Below, piece after piece: positions 55,844-63,968 of a stretch of 64,000 nt of DNA (within the stretch, counting starts at the first letter, position 1; every line of letters starts with the position of its first letter). Both the position numbers and the translations under genes were made by a program. The notes under the pieces were generated by a model. It was not told the DNA's origin. It saw only the letters and a program-made list of their open reading frames with translations, and searched no databases. The DNA comes from an uncultured Bacteroidales bacterium (GTDB lineage Bacteria; Bacteroidota; Bacteroidia; Bacteroidales; Bacteroidaceae). Where the stretch lies: contig CALKIW010000007.1 of the NCBI GenBank assembly GCA_937995875.1, positions 35,865 to 99,864 on the forward strand, given 5' to 3'.

Positions 55844-56971
55844 TTAATTATCATTGAATCGTCGGCCGCTATCGTAATGTCCAGTGAAGATAATCTTACC
55901 GTTACGATCTTTCTCTACAAAGCGCCCATCACGTATGTCGTCAATATAAGTACCCTCAAAACGGGTTCCGTCTTTCTCCTCCTCAATGGCCTTCCCGTTA
56001 CGCATACCGTTCTTGTAAGTGCCCTTGAAACGAGTGCCGTTGGCATAATGGATGATCACCTCGCCTTCTATCTTTCCATTTACGAAGTCACCATCAAACA
56101 CATCATTGTTGTGTTTGGTCAATTTGCCTCGTCCGTTTTGCAAATCATTCTTCCATTGGCCCTCATATTTGTCACCGTTTGCCCACACGAAGGTTCCCTG
56201 ACCGTCACGAACGCCCTCTAAAAAATGCCCGGTATAACGGTCGCCATTAGCATATTTGAATATGCCCTCGCCTGTACGTTCGCCCTGCTCATAATCTCCT
56301 TCATATCGGTCGCCATTCTGGAATATATATATGCCGCGCCCCTGCTGTATGTCATCTTTCCATTGTCCTTTATACACATCGCCGTCAGCATATTTATTCA
56401 CACCATAGCCCGAACGTTGGTTATTGACCCATTCTCCTACATAAGTGGTTCCATCGCCCCAGTCGAAAGTGCCTTTCCCCTCCTTCTTGTCGTCACGCCA
56501 CTGTCCCTTATAGGAAGCACCACTGGCATAAATATATTCTCCTTTGCCCTGACGAACGTCTTGATACCATTCGCCATTATACTTGTCACCATTGAAATAG
56601 TACATGATACCGTGCCCCTGTTGGTAATCGCGGAACCATAGACCAACATACTTGTTATTATTATTAAAATAATAGGTGCCATGACCATGCTGCTGATTCA
56701 GCAGCCATTGACCCTCATACTTCTCCCCATCAGAAAACGTATAGATGCCGTAGCCCTGACGTTTTCCCTTGACGAAATCTCCCTCGTAAGTGTTCCCATT
56801 ATCAAACAAAACACTTCCCTTGCCTTGAGGCTTTCCGGAAACAAGTTGTCCTTTGTAAACTCCCTTTATTCCCATTTCCTCCACAGTACAAGAGCCTAAG
56901 GTGATCTTTTGAGCGTTACTGCAAATAGGAATTGCAAGGAACAATAAAGCTATTATCTTATTTTTCACCAT
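55844..56971 (-). CDS. Exported MORN-repeat protein
   Basis: 375 residues. Signal peptide to about residue 20 (ICSNAQ). From residue about 38 to the end, roughly 15 MORN repeats of 23 residues (YKGQW, YEGDF, YVGEW with G-x-G in each), the last few more degenerate (FKGTYKNGMRNGK). MORN sheets bind lipids or proteins. First gene of the unit with yhcH and glgB. It may scaffold at the envelope; a partner is not evident. The promoter box TATCTTTG is 22 bp upstream. Confidence 0.9.
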   Translation of the reverse strand: MVKNKIIALLFLAIPICSNAQKITLGSCTVEEMGIKGVYKGQLVSGKPQGKGSVLFDNGNTYEGDFVKGKRQGYGIYTFSDGEKYEGQWLLNQQHGHGTYYFNNNNKYVGLWFRDYQQGHGIMYYFNGDKYNGEWYQDVRQGKGEYIYASGASYKGQWRDDKKEGKGTFDWGDGTTYVGEWVNNQRSGYGVNKYADGDVYKGQWKDDIQQGRGIYIFQNGDRYEGDYEQGERTGEGIFKYANGDRYTGHFLEGVRDGQGTFVWANGDKYEGQWKNDLQNGRGKLTKHNNDVFDGDFVNGKIEGEVIIHYANGTRFKGTYKNGMRNGKAIEEEKDGTRFEGTYIDDIRDGRFVEKDRNGKIIFTGHYDSGRRFNDN

Positions 56972-56993
56972 TCAATATGTATCAATTGAATGT

Positions 56994-57001
56994 CAAAGAT
57001 A
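56994..57001 (-). promoter_or_regulatory. -7 box for the MORN-yhcH-glgB unit
   Basis: TATCTTTG on the minus strand, 22 bp before the MORN ATG. Exact TAnnTTTG; no convincing -33 box. Confidence 0.5.
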
Positions 57002-57090
57002 GTAATAATTATCGAAATAGTGTCGGCAAGGACAAATAATTAAAGCAGCAAAATGCGATTTTAACATTCTTAAATAAGATTCGTTGTATA

Positions 57091-57106
57091 TATTTTTGTA
57101 CATTTG
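57091..57106 (+). promoter_or_regulatory. Overlapping -7 boxes before kdsB
   Basis: TATTTTTG (57091-57098) and TACATTTG (57099-57106) both match TAnnTTTG and lie side by side 25-40 bp before the kdsB ATG. Neither has a strong -33 box. Confidence 0.45.
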
Positions 57107-57130
57107 CAAAAACACGTAATTAAAAAGAAT

Positions 57131-57868
57131 ATGGAAATAATTGCTATTATTCCTGCAAGATACGCATCGACCCGCTTCCCGGGAAAGCCATTGGCTAAGT
57201 TAGCCGGGAAACCCGTTATACAACATGTATATGAGAAGGTTACACAAACTCTCCCAGACACATGGGTTGCGACAGACGACCAACGCATCTATGAGACGGT
57301 GGAAGATTTTGGAGGAAAAGCCATCATGACACGCCCGGATCACAAGAGTGGCACAGACAGGATTCAAGAAGCTGTTGATAAAATCGGCACCAAGGCTGAC
57401 ATCATCGTAAATATCCAAGGGGACGAGCCTTTTATACAAACCTCTCAAATCGAAACCATTTGTAAACTCTTTGAAGATCCCAACACGCAAATTGCCACAA
57501 TAGGCAAATACTTTACAGACACACAAGCCTTAATCAATCCCAATTCACCGAAAATCGTAACCGATGTCAATGGCTTTGCCTTATACTTTTCACGCTCCGT
57601 CATTCCATTTATAAGAGGAATTGACAAAGATTTATGGCTGCAACATTTCAAATTTATCAAACATCTCGGCATATATGCGTATCAAAGGAATGTACTGAAA
57701 GCAATAACACAGCTGCCGCAATCTCCATTGGAAATGGCTGAAAGCCTTGAGCAACTGAGATGGTTACAAAACGGTTATCGTATCAAAGTCGGCCTGACAA
57801 ACATCGAAACCATCGGAATTGACACACCGGAAGACCTTATTCGTGCCGAAAAGTATTTAAAAAAATAA
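57131..57868 (+). CDS. kdsB: CMP-KDO synthetase
   Basis: 245 residues from ATG at 57131 (a TTG nine codons upstream is open but adds non-family residues). Activates 3-deoxy-manno-octulosonate with CTP for lipopolysaccharide core synthesis. The N-terminal AIIPARYASTRFPGKPLAKL is the CTP-binding signature; VNIQGDEPFI and the C-terminal GIDTPEDLIRAE are also family-typical. Stands alone, with an OPT transporter gene 55 bp downstream under its own probable promoter. Confidence 0.96.
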   Translation: MEIIAIIPARYASTRFPGKPLAKLAGKPVIQHVYEKVTQTLPDTWVATDDQRIYETVEDFGGKAIMTRPDHKSGTDRIQEAVDKIGTKADIIVNIQGDEPFIQTSQIETICKLFEDPNTQIATIGKYFTDTQALINPNSPKIVTDVNGFALYFSRSVIPFIRGIDKDLWLQHFKFIKHLGIYAYQRNVLKAITQLPQSPLEMAESLEQLRWLQNGYRIKVGLTNIETIGIDTPEDLIRAEKYLKK

Positions 57869-57888
57869 TATCGCACGGCTATTTTATC

Positions 57889-57896
57889 TAAATTTG
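57889..57896 (+). promoter_or_regulatory. -7 box before the OPT transporter gene
   Basis: TAAATTTG, exact TAnnTTTG match, 27 bp before the ATG at 57924. No convincing -33 box. Confidence 0.4.
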
Positions 57897-57923
57897 CAAC
57901 TATTAAATATCAATATACAAATC

Positions 57924-59921
57924 ATGGACGAAAAAGAAAGAGAGGCCATTCAGCTGCCCGACAACGCATTTAGAGAACTCAAAGAAGGCGAGGAATACGA
58001 GCCCGTCATGAAACCCACACTGGCATATCCGGAGGTAAACGCTTGGTCGGTTACCTGGGGAATTCTCATGGCCATGCTGTTTTCGGCTGCCGCTGCCTAC
58101 TTAGGCCTGAAGGTTGGACAGGTGTTCGAGGCCGCCATTCCCATCGCCATTATCGCTGTCGGCGTCTCCACAGCCACCAAACGCCACAAGGCTTTGGGCG
58201 AGAACGTGATTATCCAGAGCATCGGAGCGTGTTCGGGTGCAGTGGTCGCCGGATGTATTTTCACGCTGCCGGCCATCTATATCCTGCAGAGCAAATATCC
58301 CGAAATGACCACTTCGTTCCTCAATATGTTTCTGGCGTCAGCCTTAGGAGGCGTGTTGGGCATCCTGTTTCTCATTCCTTTCCGCAAATACTTTGTGAGC
58401 GACATGCACGGCAAATACCCGTTCCCGGAAGCTACAGCCACCACACAAGTGCTCGTGTCGGGTGCCAAGGGCGGTGATCAGGCCAAGCCATTACTGCTTG
58501 CCGGAATGGTGGGCGGACTTTACGACTTTATCGTTTCCAGCTTCGGATGGTGGAACGAGAACTTCACCAGCCGTTTCGTTGGTATTGGACAAGACCTTGC
58601 CGACAAAGCCAAACTCGTGTTCAAGGTAAACACGGGAGCTGCCGTTTTGGGATTGGGCTACATTATCGGACTGAAATATGCCCTCTACATCTGTCTCGGC
58701 TCGCTGGCCGTTTGGTGGCTCATCGTGCCGGGAATGTCGATCATTTTCCACGACCAAGTACTCAATATGTGGGATCCAAGCATCACAATGACTGTGGGTG
58801 CCATGAGCCCCGAACAGATTTTCAAGGCCTACGCACGCAGCATTGGTATCGGCGGCATTGCCATGGCCGGTGTTATCGGTATTGTGAAAAGCTGGAGTAT
58901 CATCAAGGATGCCGTAGGATTGGCCGCCAAAGAACTTAAGGGCAAGGGCGGAAGCATCGAAGAAGTGAAGCGCACCCAACGCGACATTTCGTTTAAGATT
59001 ATCGGCATCGGGAGCATTCTTGTTATCCTGCTCACGTTTGTTTTCTTCTGGTTGGGCGTGATGAAAGGAAATCTGCTGTTTGCCACAGTAGGCATTTTGC
59101 TCGTAGCCTTCATTGCATTCCTCTTTACCACCGTAGCTGCCAATGCCATAGCCATTGTGGGCAGCAACCCCGTTTCGGGCATGACACTCATGACCTTGAT
59201 ACTCGCCAGTGTGGTGATGGTAGCGGTCGGACTGAAAGGCACAGGCGGCATGGTGGCTGCATTGGTGATGGGCGGCGTAGTGTGCACAGCGCTCTCGATG
59301 GCCGGCAGTTTCATCACCGACCTCAAAATTGGCTATTGGCTTGGCACCACACCTAAGAAACAAGAGACTTGGAAATTCCTCGGCACGCTGGTTAGTGCCG
59401 CTACAGTGGTGGGCGTGATGATCGTATTGAACAAGACCTACGGCTTTGCCAGTGGGAAACTTGCCGCTCCTCAGGCCAACGCCATGGCTGCCGTAATCGA
59501 CCCTCTGATGAACGGCGTTGGAGCTCCTTGGGTGCTCTATGCCATCGGTGCAGCTGTTGCCATTGTGCTCGACCGTCTGCACATCCCTGCCCTACCCTTT
59601 GCCTTGGGTATGTTTATTCCGTTGGAACTCAACATCCCGCTGATTGTGGGTGGAGGCGTGAACTGGTATGTCACATCGCGCAGTAAGGACGAGGCTACAA
59701 ACAAGGCTCGTGGCGAAAAGGGTACGCTTATTGCCAGCGGTTTCATTGCCGGTGGCGCATTGATGGGTGTGGTCAGCGCACTGCTGAAATTTGGTGGCAT
59801 CGAACTCTCCATCGCGGAGACCTGGTGGGCCAATCCGATGTCGGAGATTTGCTCTCTCCTTGCCTATATCTGTCTGATTGGCTACTTTATATGGGCCACA
59901 AAGGTAAAAACCAAGTCATAA
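57924..59921 (+). CDS. OPT family oligopeptide transporter
   Basis: 665 residues, about 15-16 transmembrane helices. ATG at 57924 is chosen over an upstream TTG because the family-like start MDEKEREAIQLPDNAFRELK begins there. Motifs: SVTWGILMAMLFSAAAAYLG with GLKVGQVFEAA, IQSIGACSGAVVAGCIFTLP, KYPFPEATATTQVLVSG and NPVSGMTLMTLI. Bacterial OPT proteins import small peptides or peptide-like metal chelates with protons. Cargo unknown. A strong terminator follows 31 bp after the stop. Confidence 0.93.
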   Translation: MDEKEREAIQLPDNAFRELKEGEEYEPVMKPTLAYPEVNAWSVTWGILMAMLFSAAAAYLGLKVGQVFEAAIPIAIIAVGVSTATKRHKALGENVIIQSIGACSGAVVAGCIFTLPAIYILQSKYPEMTTSFLNMFLASALGGVLGILFLIPFRKYFVSDMHGKYPFPEATATTQVLVSGAKGGDQAKPLLLAGMVGGLYDFIVSSFGWWNENFTSRFVGIGQDLADKAKLVFKVNTGAAVLGLGYIIGLKYALYICLGSLAVWWLIVPGMSIIFHDQVLNMWDPSITMTVGAMSPEQIFKAYARSIGIGGIAMAGVIGIVKSWSIIKDAVGLAAKELKGKGGSIEEVKRTQRDISFKIIGIGSILVILLTFVFFWLGVMKGNLLFATVGILLVAFIAFLFTTVAANAIAIVGSNPVSGMTLMTLILASVVMVAVGLKGTGGMVAALVMGGVVCTALSMAGSFITDLKIGYWLGTTPKKQETWKFLGTLVSAATVVGVMIVLNKTYGFASGKLAAPQANAMAAVIDPLMNGVGAPWVLYAIGAAVAIVLDRLHIPALPFALGMFIPLELNIPLIVGGGVNWYVTSRSKDEATNKARGEKGTLIASGFIAGGALMGVVSALLKFGGIELSIAETWWANPMSEICSLLAYICLIGYFIWATKVKTKS

Positions 59922-59952
59922 AACACCTATCGACAGACGCTCAAAACACGGC

Positions 59953-59998
59953 TAAGCCCCTGATATTCCTGCTGAATATCAGGGGCTTAACAGTTTAT
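59953..59998 (+). terminator. Intrinsic terminator after the OPT gene
   Basis: A 15-bp perfect stem (59953-59967 with 59975-59989, core AGCCCCTGATATT) with a 7-nt loop; tail ACAGTTTATTT. It can also end transcription of the convergent helicase gene. Confidence 0.85.
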
Positions 59999-60052
59999 TT
60001 CCTATTCGATCATTGCTGTGCGTCATGAGCACATCTGACGATTTCATACGAC

Positions 60053-62776
60053 CTATTGCCGACTGAACATGGGCAAAACGGAGTTGAGGAAGCGCGAAAG
60101 TTGCTGCGTCCTGACACCGCGACTTAGCTGTTTGGTCTTGCTATAGGTGATAATCAGTCGTTTCTTGGCTCTCGACATAGCCACATAGAGTTTCCGTGCA
60201 TCTTCGGCCAAACCCTTAGGGTTGTTCTCATTAAAGAAGCTGGGGATGCGACCATCCACCACATCAAACACAATGACATTGTCAAACTCAAGTCCTTTGG
60301 CCTTGTGAATGGTGGTTACAAATACGCGATCGTCGATGGTTGTCGAGCTGCAGAGGTCGGCTTCCTTAAAAGTGTTCATCTCCATGATGTGAGCATCCAG
60401 CTGCTCTTTTAAGGAAGGTGCACGCTGTTCGTCGATGATGTCATTGATCAGGAATCTGAACACATACTCCAACTTGGGTATCTCGCACACCCATCCGTTG
60501 CTTCTCATCTGCCCATAAAAGCGCTTCATCTCTGCCACAATGGCCGGGTCTTCCGTGCGATGCTCGCGACAGTATAGACGTTCGCGCCCTGTGGCATACA
60601 ACTCGTGATAGTTTTGGCGCAGCAGGCGGATGCGTTCCTGTGTGGTTTTGCGACCGATATACTCTTTCTGTGAGTCGATCAGCTCCTGTGCCCGCGTGTT
60701 GCAATACGTCAGCAAAGATACCGTAGCGTTCACGTCGTCATCGGCCAAGTGGGAGTTTTCGCCCTCCAAGTGCAGTTCTTTCAGCAGCAGTTTCAGTTTA
60801 AACGCCTTTAAATCGGGTCTTAACAGACGGATAATTTTCAAAGAATCCAGACAAACAGGATGCACCTTTTGCCAATCAACATGGGGCAGATAACGACGCA
60901 GATTATAGTCCATGATGTGATAATCGTACTCCGCATTGTGCGCCAACAGCACATCGTCGCCTACGAAATCGAGAAACATTTGCAAGCCCTCCTCGTGCGA
61001 ACGAATGGTTTGGTGCCTGCGCTCATCAATAATCGGATTGGGCACATCGCCCAACATCTTGGGAATTTCGCGCCCGGTCTCGATGTGAACAGAAAATTTT
61101 CCTATGGATTTTCCTTTCCTGATACGTTCGGCCGCAATCTGAATCACGTCGTCCTCAAACACGTTCAGTCCGGTGGTTTCGGTATCGAACACCACAATAT
61201 CCCGCTCATTATAGATGCGCGAAAACTCTTGGATATAAGTGGAATTTTCGTAATCGAAGAAATCAGCCGGCGTGATGCCACGCACTTCCAGCCGGTGTAC
61301 AAACTGACGGGCGGAGGCATTGCTCCGGCAAGCCATCAGCCCTTTCATCAGTCGCGACCATGCCAAAAAGTTGCGCTCGTTGGCCAACACACTCAAATGA
61401 GCCATCAGGAGCTTCACCTCAGGCGTGTCAAAGAGGTCGGTGCCCGACACCTTGAAATGGGGTTGAGCTTTTTCAGTCAGTCTTTTACTAATCTCATCTG
61501 CATCATTGTTAGCATTCACGATGATGGCTGTGGTTTCATCAGGATTGTTGTTAAAATAACCCACCGCCATGCGAACGGCATCGTCAAATGCTGTCTGAAC
61601 ATCATCGCTCGAAACAACACGCAATTCGTTGCCCTCCGCCTCATTCTCTTTTTTAGCTTCGGGCAGCAGTTCGGGGTCGAAATGCAATTCGCGAACAGCA
61701 TAAGTATTGAGCAAATCGACCAGATATTTGGGTGACCGGTGATTGACACCCAAATGGTGCAACCTGCCTTTGCAGCGTTGTTTCAGCAGCTCCAAAATCT
61801 GCAACTTGGCACCCATAAACGAAAAAATGGCCTGCATCTCGTCGCCAAGATACATAATGGTGCCCCTGCCGGTAGCGTTGCCACTGTCTTTCTCGTCAAA
61901 CCTGCATGTCGAAAGCGCGTCGATGATGGCCAACTGCATCATGTTCAAGTCCTGCACTTCGTCTACCTGAATCCAGGGATAGCGTTTGTACGAACTGCTC
62001 TGCGACAACGCAAGATATGTTTTTTGCAACAAGTCTTCAAAATCCAAGAGATTGTTCTGTTGCTTATACGCCTCATAGGCATGGGCATAGCGCATTTTCG
62101 TGACGGTTTGCACCGCCGTCTGTCGCAGTGCAACATCAAAACCGTCCGAACGTACAAAGTCGAGATAGAAATCGCCATGCTCATAGACATCGATCATTGC
62201 CTCAGGGGTGAACGGGCGAATCTGCAGTTCGCAGATGGCCCGCAGCACAGCCACATCGTCCTTCGTGACACACTCAGGATGCAATCGCAGCGACTTGGGA
62301 ATGTCGTGCCGCACCTCAAACATCAGGTGGGAGAAAAACATAATCTGCCTATAATATTGCTGTCGCTGCCTGTTGGCCAGTGCCCGTTCCTCATCTTCCT
62401 GAAGATACATCGCAAGTATGCTTGTCACCGTTTCGTCGTCGATAATGGCACTCTCGGCCGGGACCACCGCATTCTCGAACAGAAAGCGTGTGCAGAAACG
62501 ATGCACGTTGCCCACAAAAACATCCCCGGTGGCAGTGTCGTCTATATTTTCGGAGATACGCTCACGCATCCCCCGGGCAGCTCGGTTGGTAAACGTGAGA
62601 CATAACATATCTTCGTAAGCCACACCGAGCGCGTGGGCCCGACGTATGCGCTCGGCCAAAATCTGGGTCTTGCCACAGCCCGGAGGCGCCAAAACAAGAT
62701 GGCATCCGTCATTGACCTCTATAATTTCACGCTGCGTGGCATCGGGAGTCCACCCCGTAGTTTGATTTTGCTGCAT
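60053..62776 (-). CDS. UvrD-type helicase with inserted DnaQ-like exonuclease domain
   Basis: 907 residues. Superfamily 1A helicase: Walker A LAPPGCGKTQ (29-38), LTFTNRAARGMRERI (60-74), Walker B WIQVDEVQD (268-276), GDEMQAIFSFMGA (311-323), and at the far end TTIHKAKGLEFDNV (821-834) and LYVAMSRAKKRL (863-874). Between the two helicase halves lies a DEDDh exonuclease (about 526-692): FDTETTGLN (Asp531, Glu533), LLAHNAEYDYHIMD (Asp618) and SHLADDDVNAT (His676, Asp680). All catalytic residues of both domains look intact. It should unwind and trim 3' ends in repair. It is transcribed alone. Confidence 0.93.
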   Translation of the reverse strand: MQQNQTTGWTPDATQREIIEVNDGCHLVLAPPGCGKTQILAERIRRAHALGVAYEDMLCLTFTNRAARGMRERISENIDDTATGDVFVGNVHRFCTRFLFENAVVPAESAIIDDETVTSILAMYLQEDEERALANRQRQQYYRQIMFFSHLMFEVRHDIPKSLRLHPECVTKDDVAVLRAICELQIRPFTPEAMIDVYEHGDFYLDFVRSDGFDVALRQTAVQTVTKMRYAHAYEAYKQQNNLLDFEDLLQKTYLALSQSSSYKRYPWIQVDEVQDLNMMQLAIIDALSTCRFDEKDSGNATGRGTIMYLGDEMQAIFSFMGAKLQILELLKQRCKGRLHHLGVNHRSPKYLVDLLNTYAVRELHFDPELLPEAKKENEAEGNELRVVSSDDVQTAFDDAVRMAVGYFNNNPDETTAIIVNANNDADEISKRLTEKAQPHFKVSGTDLFDTPEVKLLMAHLSVLANERNFLAWSRLMKGLMACRSNASARQFVHRLEVRGITPADFFDYENSTYIQEFSRIYNERDIVVFDTETTGLNVFEDDVIQIAAERIRKGKSIGKFSVHIETGREIPKMLGDVPNPIIDERRHQTIRSHEEGLQMFLDFVGDDVLLAHNAEYDYHIMDYNLRRYLPHVDWQKVHPVCLDSLKIIRLLRPDLKAFKLKLLLKELHLEGENSHLADDDVNATVSLLTYCNTRAQELIDSQKEYIGRKTTQERIRLLRQNYHELYATGRERLYCREHRTEDPAIVAEMKRFYGQMRSNGWVCEIPKLEYVFRFLINDIIDEQRAPSLKEQLDAHIMEMNTFKEADLCSSTTIDDRVFVTTIHKAKGLEFDNVIVFDVVDGRIPSFFNENNPKGLAEDARKLYVAMSRAKKRLIITYSKTKQLSRGVRTQQLSRFLNSVLPMFSRQ

Positions 62777-62921
62777 GGTTCAAAGTTTTTACAAACTTAG
62801 TCATTTTTTGTAAAATATGGGTAAGACTGCACCAAAAAATCTCTACCATTGTCGTTGATACATTTCATGACGGCCGTATGATAAGATTATAAGGATGTGC
62901 TCCCATTTACCCCTATATTTC

Positions 62922-63310
62922 TTTACAAACACCCCTTTAAATTTCGCTTATTCTGAAACAAACTTTCGCTTTGTCCGAAAAACGCAAAAATTTGCCTCTT
63001 TTACAATCCTTTGATAATCAACCACTTCTATGAAAGCACCCTTGCATCCCCGTTTGCTCGTTCGCGGTTAAGTATCGAATGGCAGTGCGAGAAGGCCTTA
63101 ACCGCAGTGTGATTGAGGCTCTTTCGCAGTGCCGTTCGAGCCTAACCATACCACCGTTAAAGCTCTGCCATGATATGACGGGATACAAAATCTAACAAGC
63201 TGACTGTTATCTCCCTTTACAAGAAGAAAACAAAGGGGAAAACATAGCCCTTTTTGCGCTGGTTGTCCTGAAAATAATCGCCAAAAAAAGGTAAACGAAT
63301 TTGACATCTA
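62922..63310 (+). repeat. Dispersed 22-bp-iteron element, copy D (long form)
   Basis: Left block TTTACAAACACCCCTTTAA from 62922, then ATTTCGCTTATTCTGAAACA. TATCGAATGGC ends at 63083. Four units: 63084-63105, 63106-63127, 63128-63149 and 63150-63171. A fifth 22-bp segment (63172-63193) aligns with that of copy A. The right block AACATAGCCCTTTTTGCGCT starts at 63241, 158 bp after the box, as in copy A. Between the divergent helicase gene and the small HEXXH gene. Bases 62777-62921 show nothing else. Confidence 0.82.
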
Positions 63311-63366
63311 TGGAATTGCAAAATGAAGAGTGAAGAATAAAAAGTGAGGAATAACGTATCAATATT

Positions 63367-63398
63367 TTCGCAAATTCGGCATAAAAACTTTATCTTTG
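63367..63398 (+). promoter_or_regulatory. Promoter of the small HEXXH gene
   Basis: TTCG (63367-63370), 20 bp, TATCTTTG (63391-63398). Exact -7 box, 3 of 4 at -33. Confidence 0.6.
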
Positions 63399-63468
63399 CA
63401 ACTATCATTTGCTGTGCTGAAACCAAGACGAAATATAGCCGTCGGCACAGACCAGTCAGACAGAAACA

Positions 63469-63786
63469 ATGAAGATTATACGCAACCCTCTATTGCCGCC
63501 CAAGAACTATGATGCCATCAACATCATGGGACTGCTCTTTTGCCGTAAGTTTACGATAATCACCCCGGACATTGTTCGCCATGAGCAGATTCACACACGC
63601 CAGATGGTCGAATTGCTGTTCGTGGGATTTTATATTTGGTATCTCCTTGAATGGCTCATCCGCCTGCCCATGAAGGGCAATGCCTATCATAACCTATGTT
63701 TCGAGCGTGAAGCTTACGATAATATGGACGATGAGCATTATCTGAGACGGCGCAAGCCCTACGCGTGGATGAAATATTACAGATGA
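63469..63786 (+). CDS. Small HEXXH protein, 105 residues, putative zinc-binding
   Basis: The motif RHEQIHTRQMVELL (about 37-50) contains HEQIH, a HEXXH zinc-binding pattern, followed by a hydrophobic helix FVGFYIWYLLEWLIRL and then FEREAYDN, whose glutamate could be the third ligand, as in gluzincins. At 105 residues it is much shorter than typical metallopeptidases. No signal peptide, but a single membrane-associated helix is likely. I have a sense this type is common in Bacteroidota as a hypothetical protein. Peptidase activity is an inference from the motif only. Confidence 0.75.
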   Translation: MKIIRNPLLPPKNYDAINIMGLLFCRKFTIITPDIVRHEQIHTRQMVELLFVGFYIWYLLEWLIRLPMKGNAYHNLCFEREAYDNMDDEHYLRRRKPYAWMKYYR

Positions 63787-63937
63787 ATTCTGTAAACTAC
63801 CACTATGATTTAAAGTCCTACCCACAAAAGGTTACACGTATGAGCCGGACAAGACATTCCGACAAATATCGGATGCTTACAAAATATGTTACATTTTTTC
63901 TTCCATAATGCGAAGGTCAGAATTATCAAGGAAAATA

Positions 63938-63968
63938 ACAAAAAAATCCTCAGAAAATTTCTTCTGAG
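63938..63968 (-). terminator. Intrinsic terminator for a minus-strand gene beyond the window
   Basis: Minus strand: stem CTCAGAA / TTCTGAG (63968-63962 with 63955-63949), 6-nt loop, then GATTTTTTTGTT. The gene it serves must lie right of 64000. Nothing else is seen in 63787-64000. Confidence 0.7.

Noticed and set aside
58491..59582. 363-codon minus frame opposite the OPT transporter
   Set aside because: Histidine-rich shadow of a GC-rich membrane protein gene on the plus strand; no family features.
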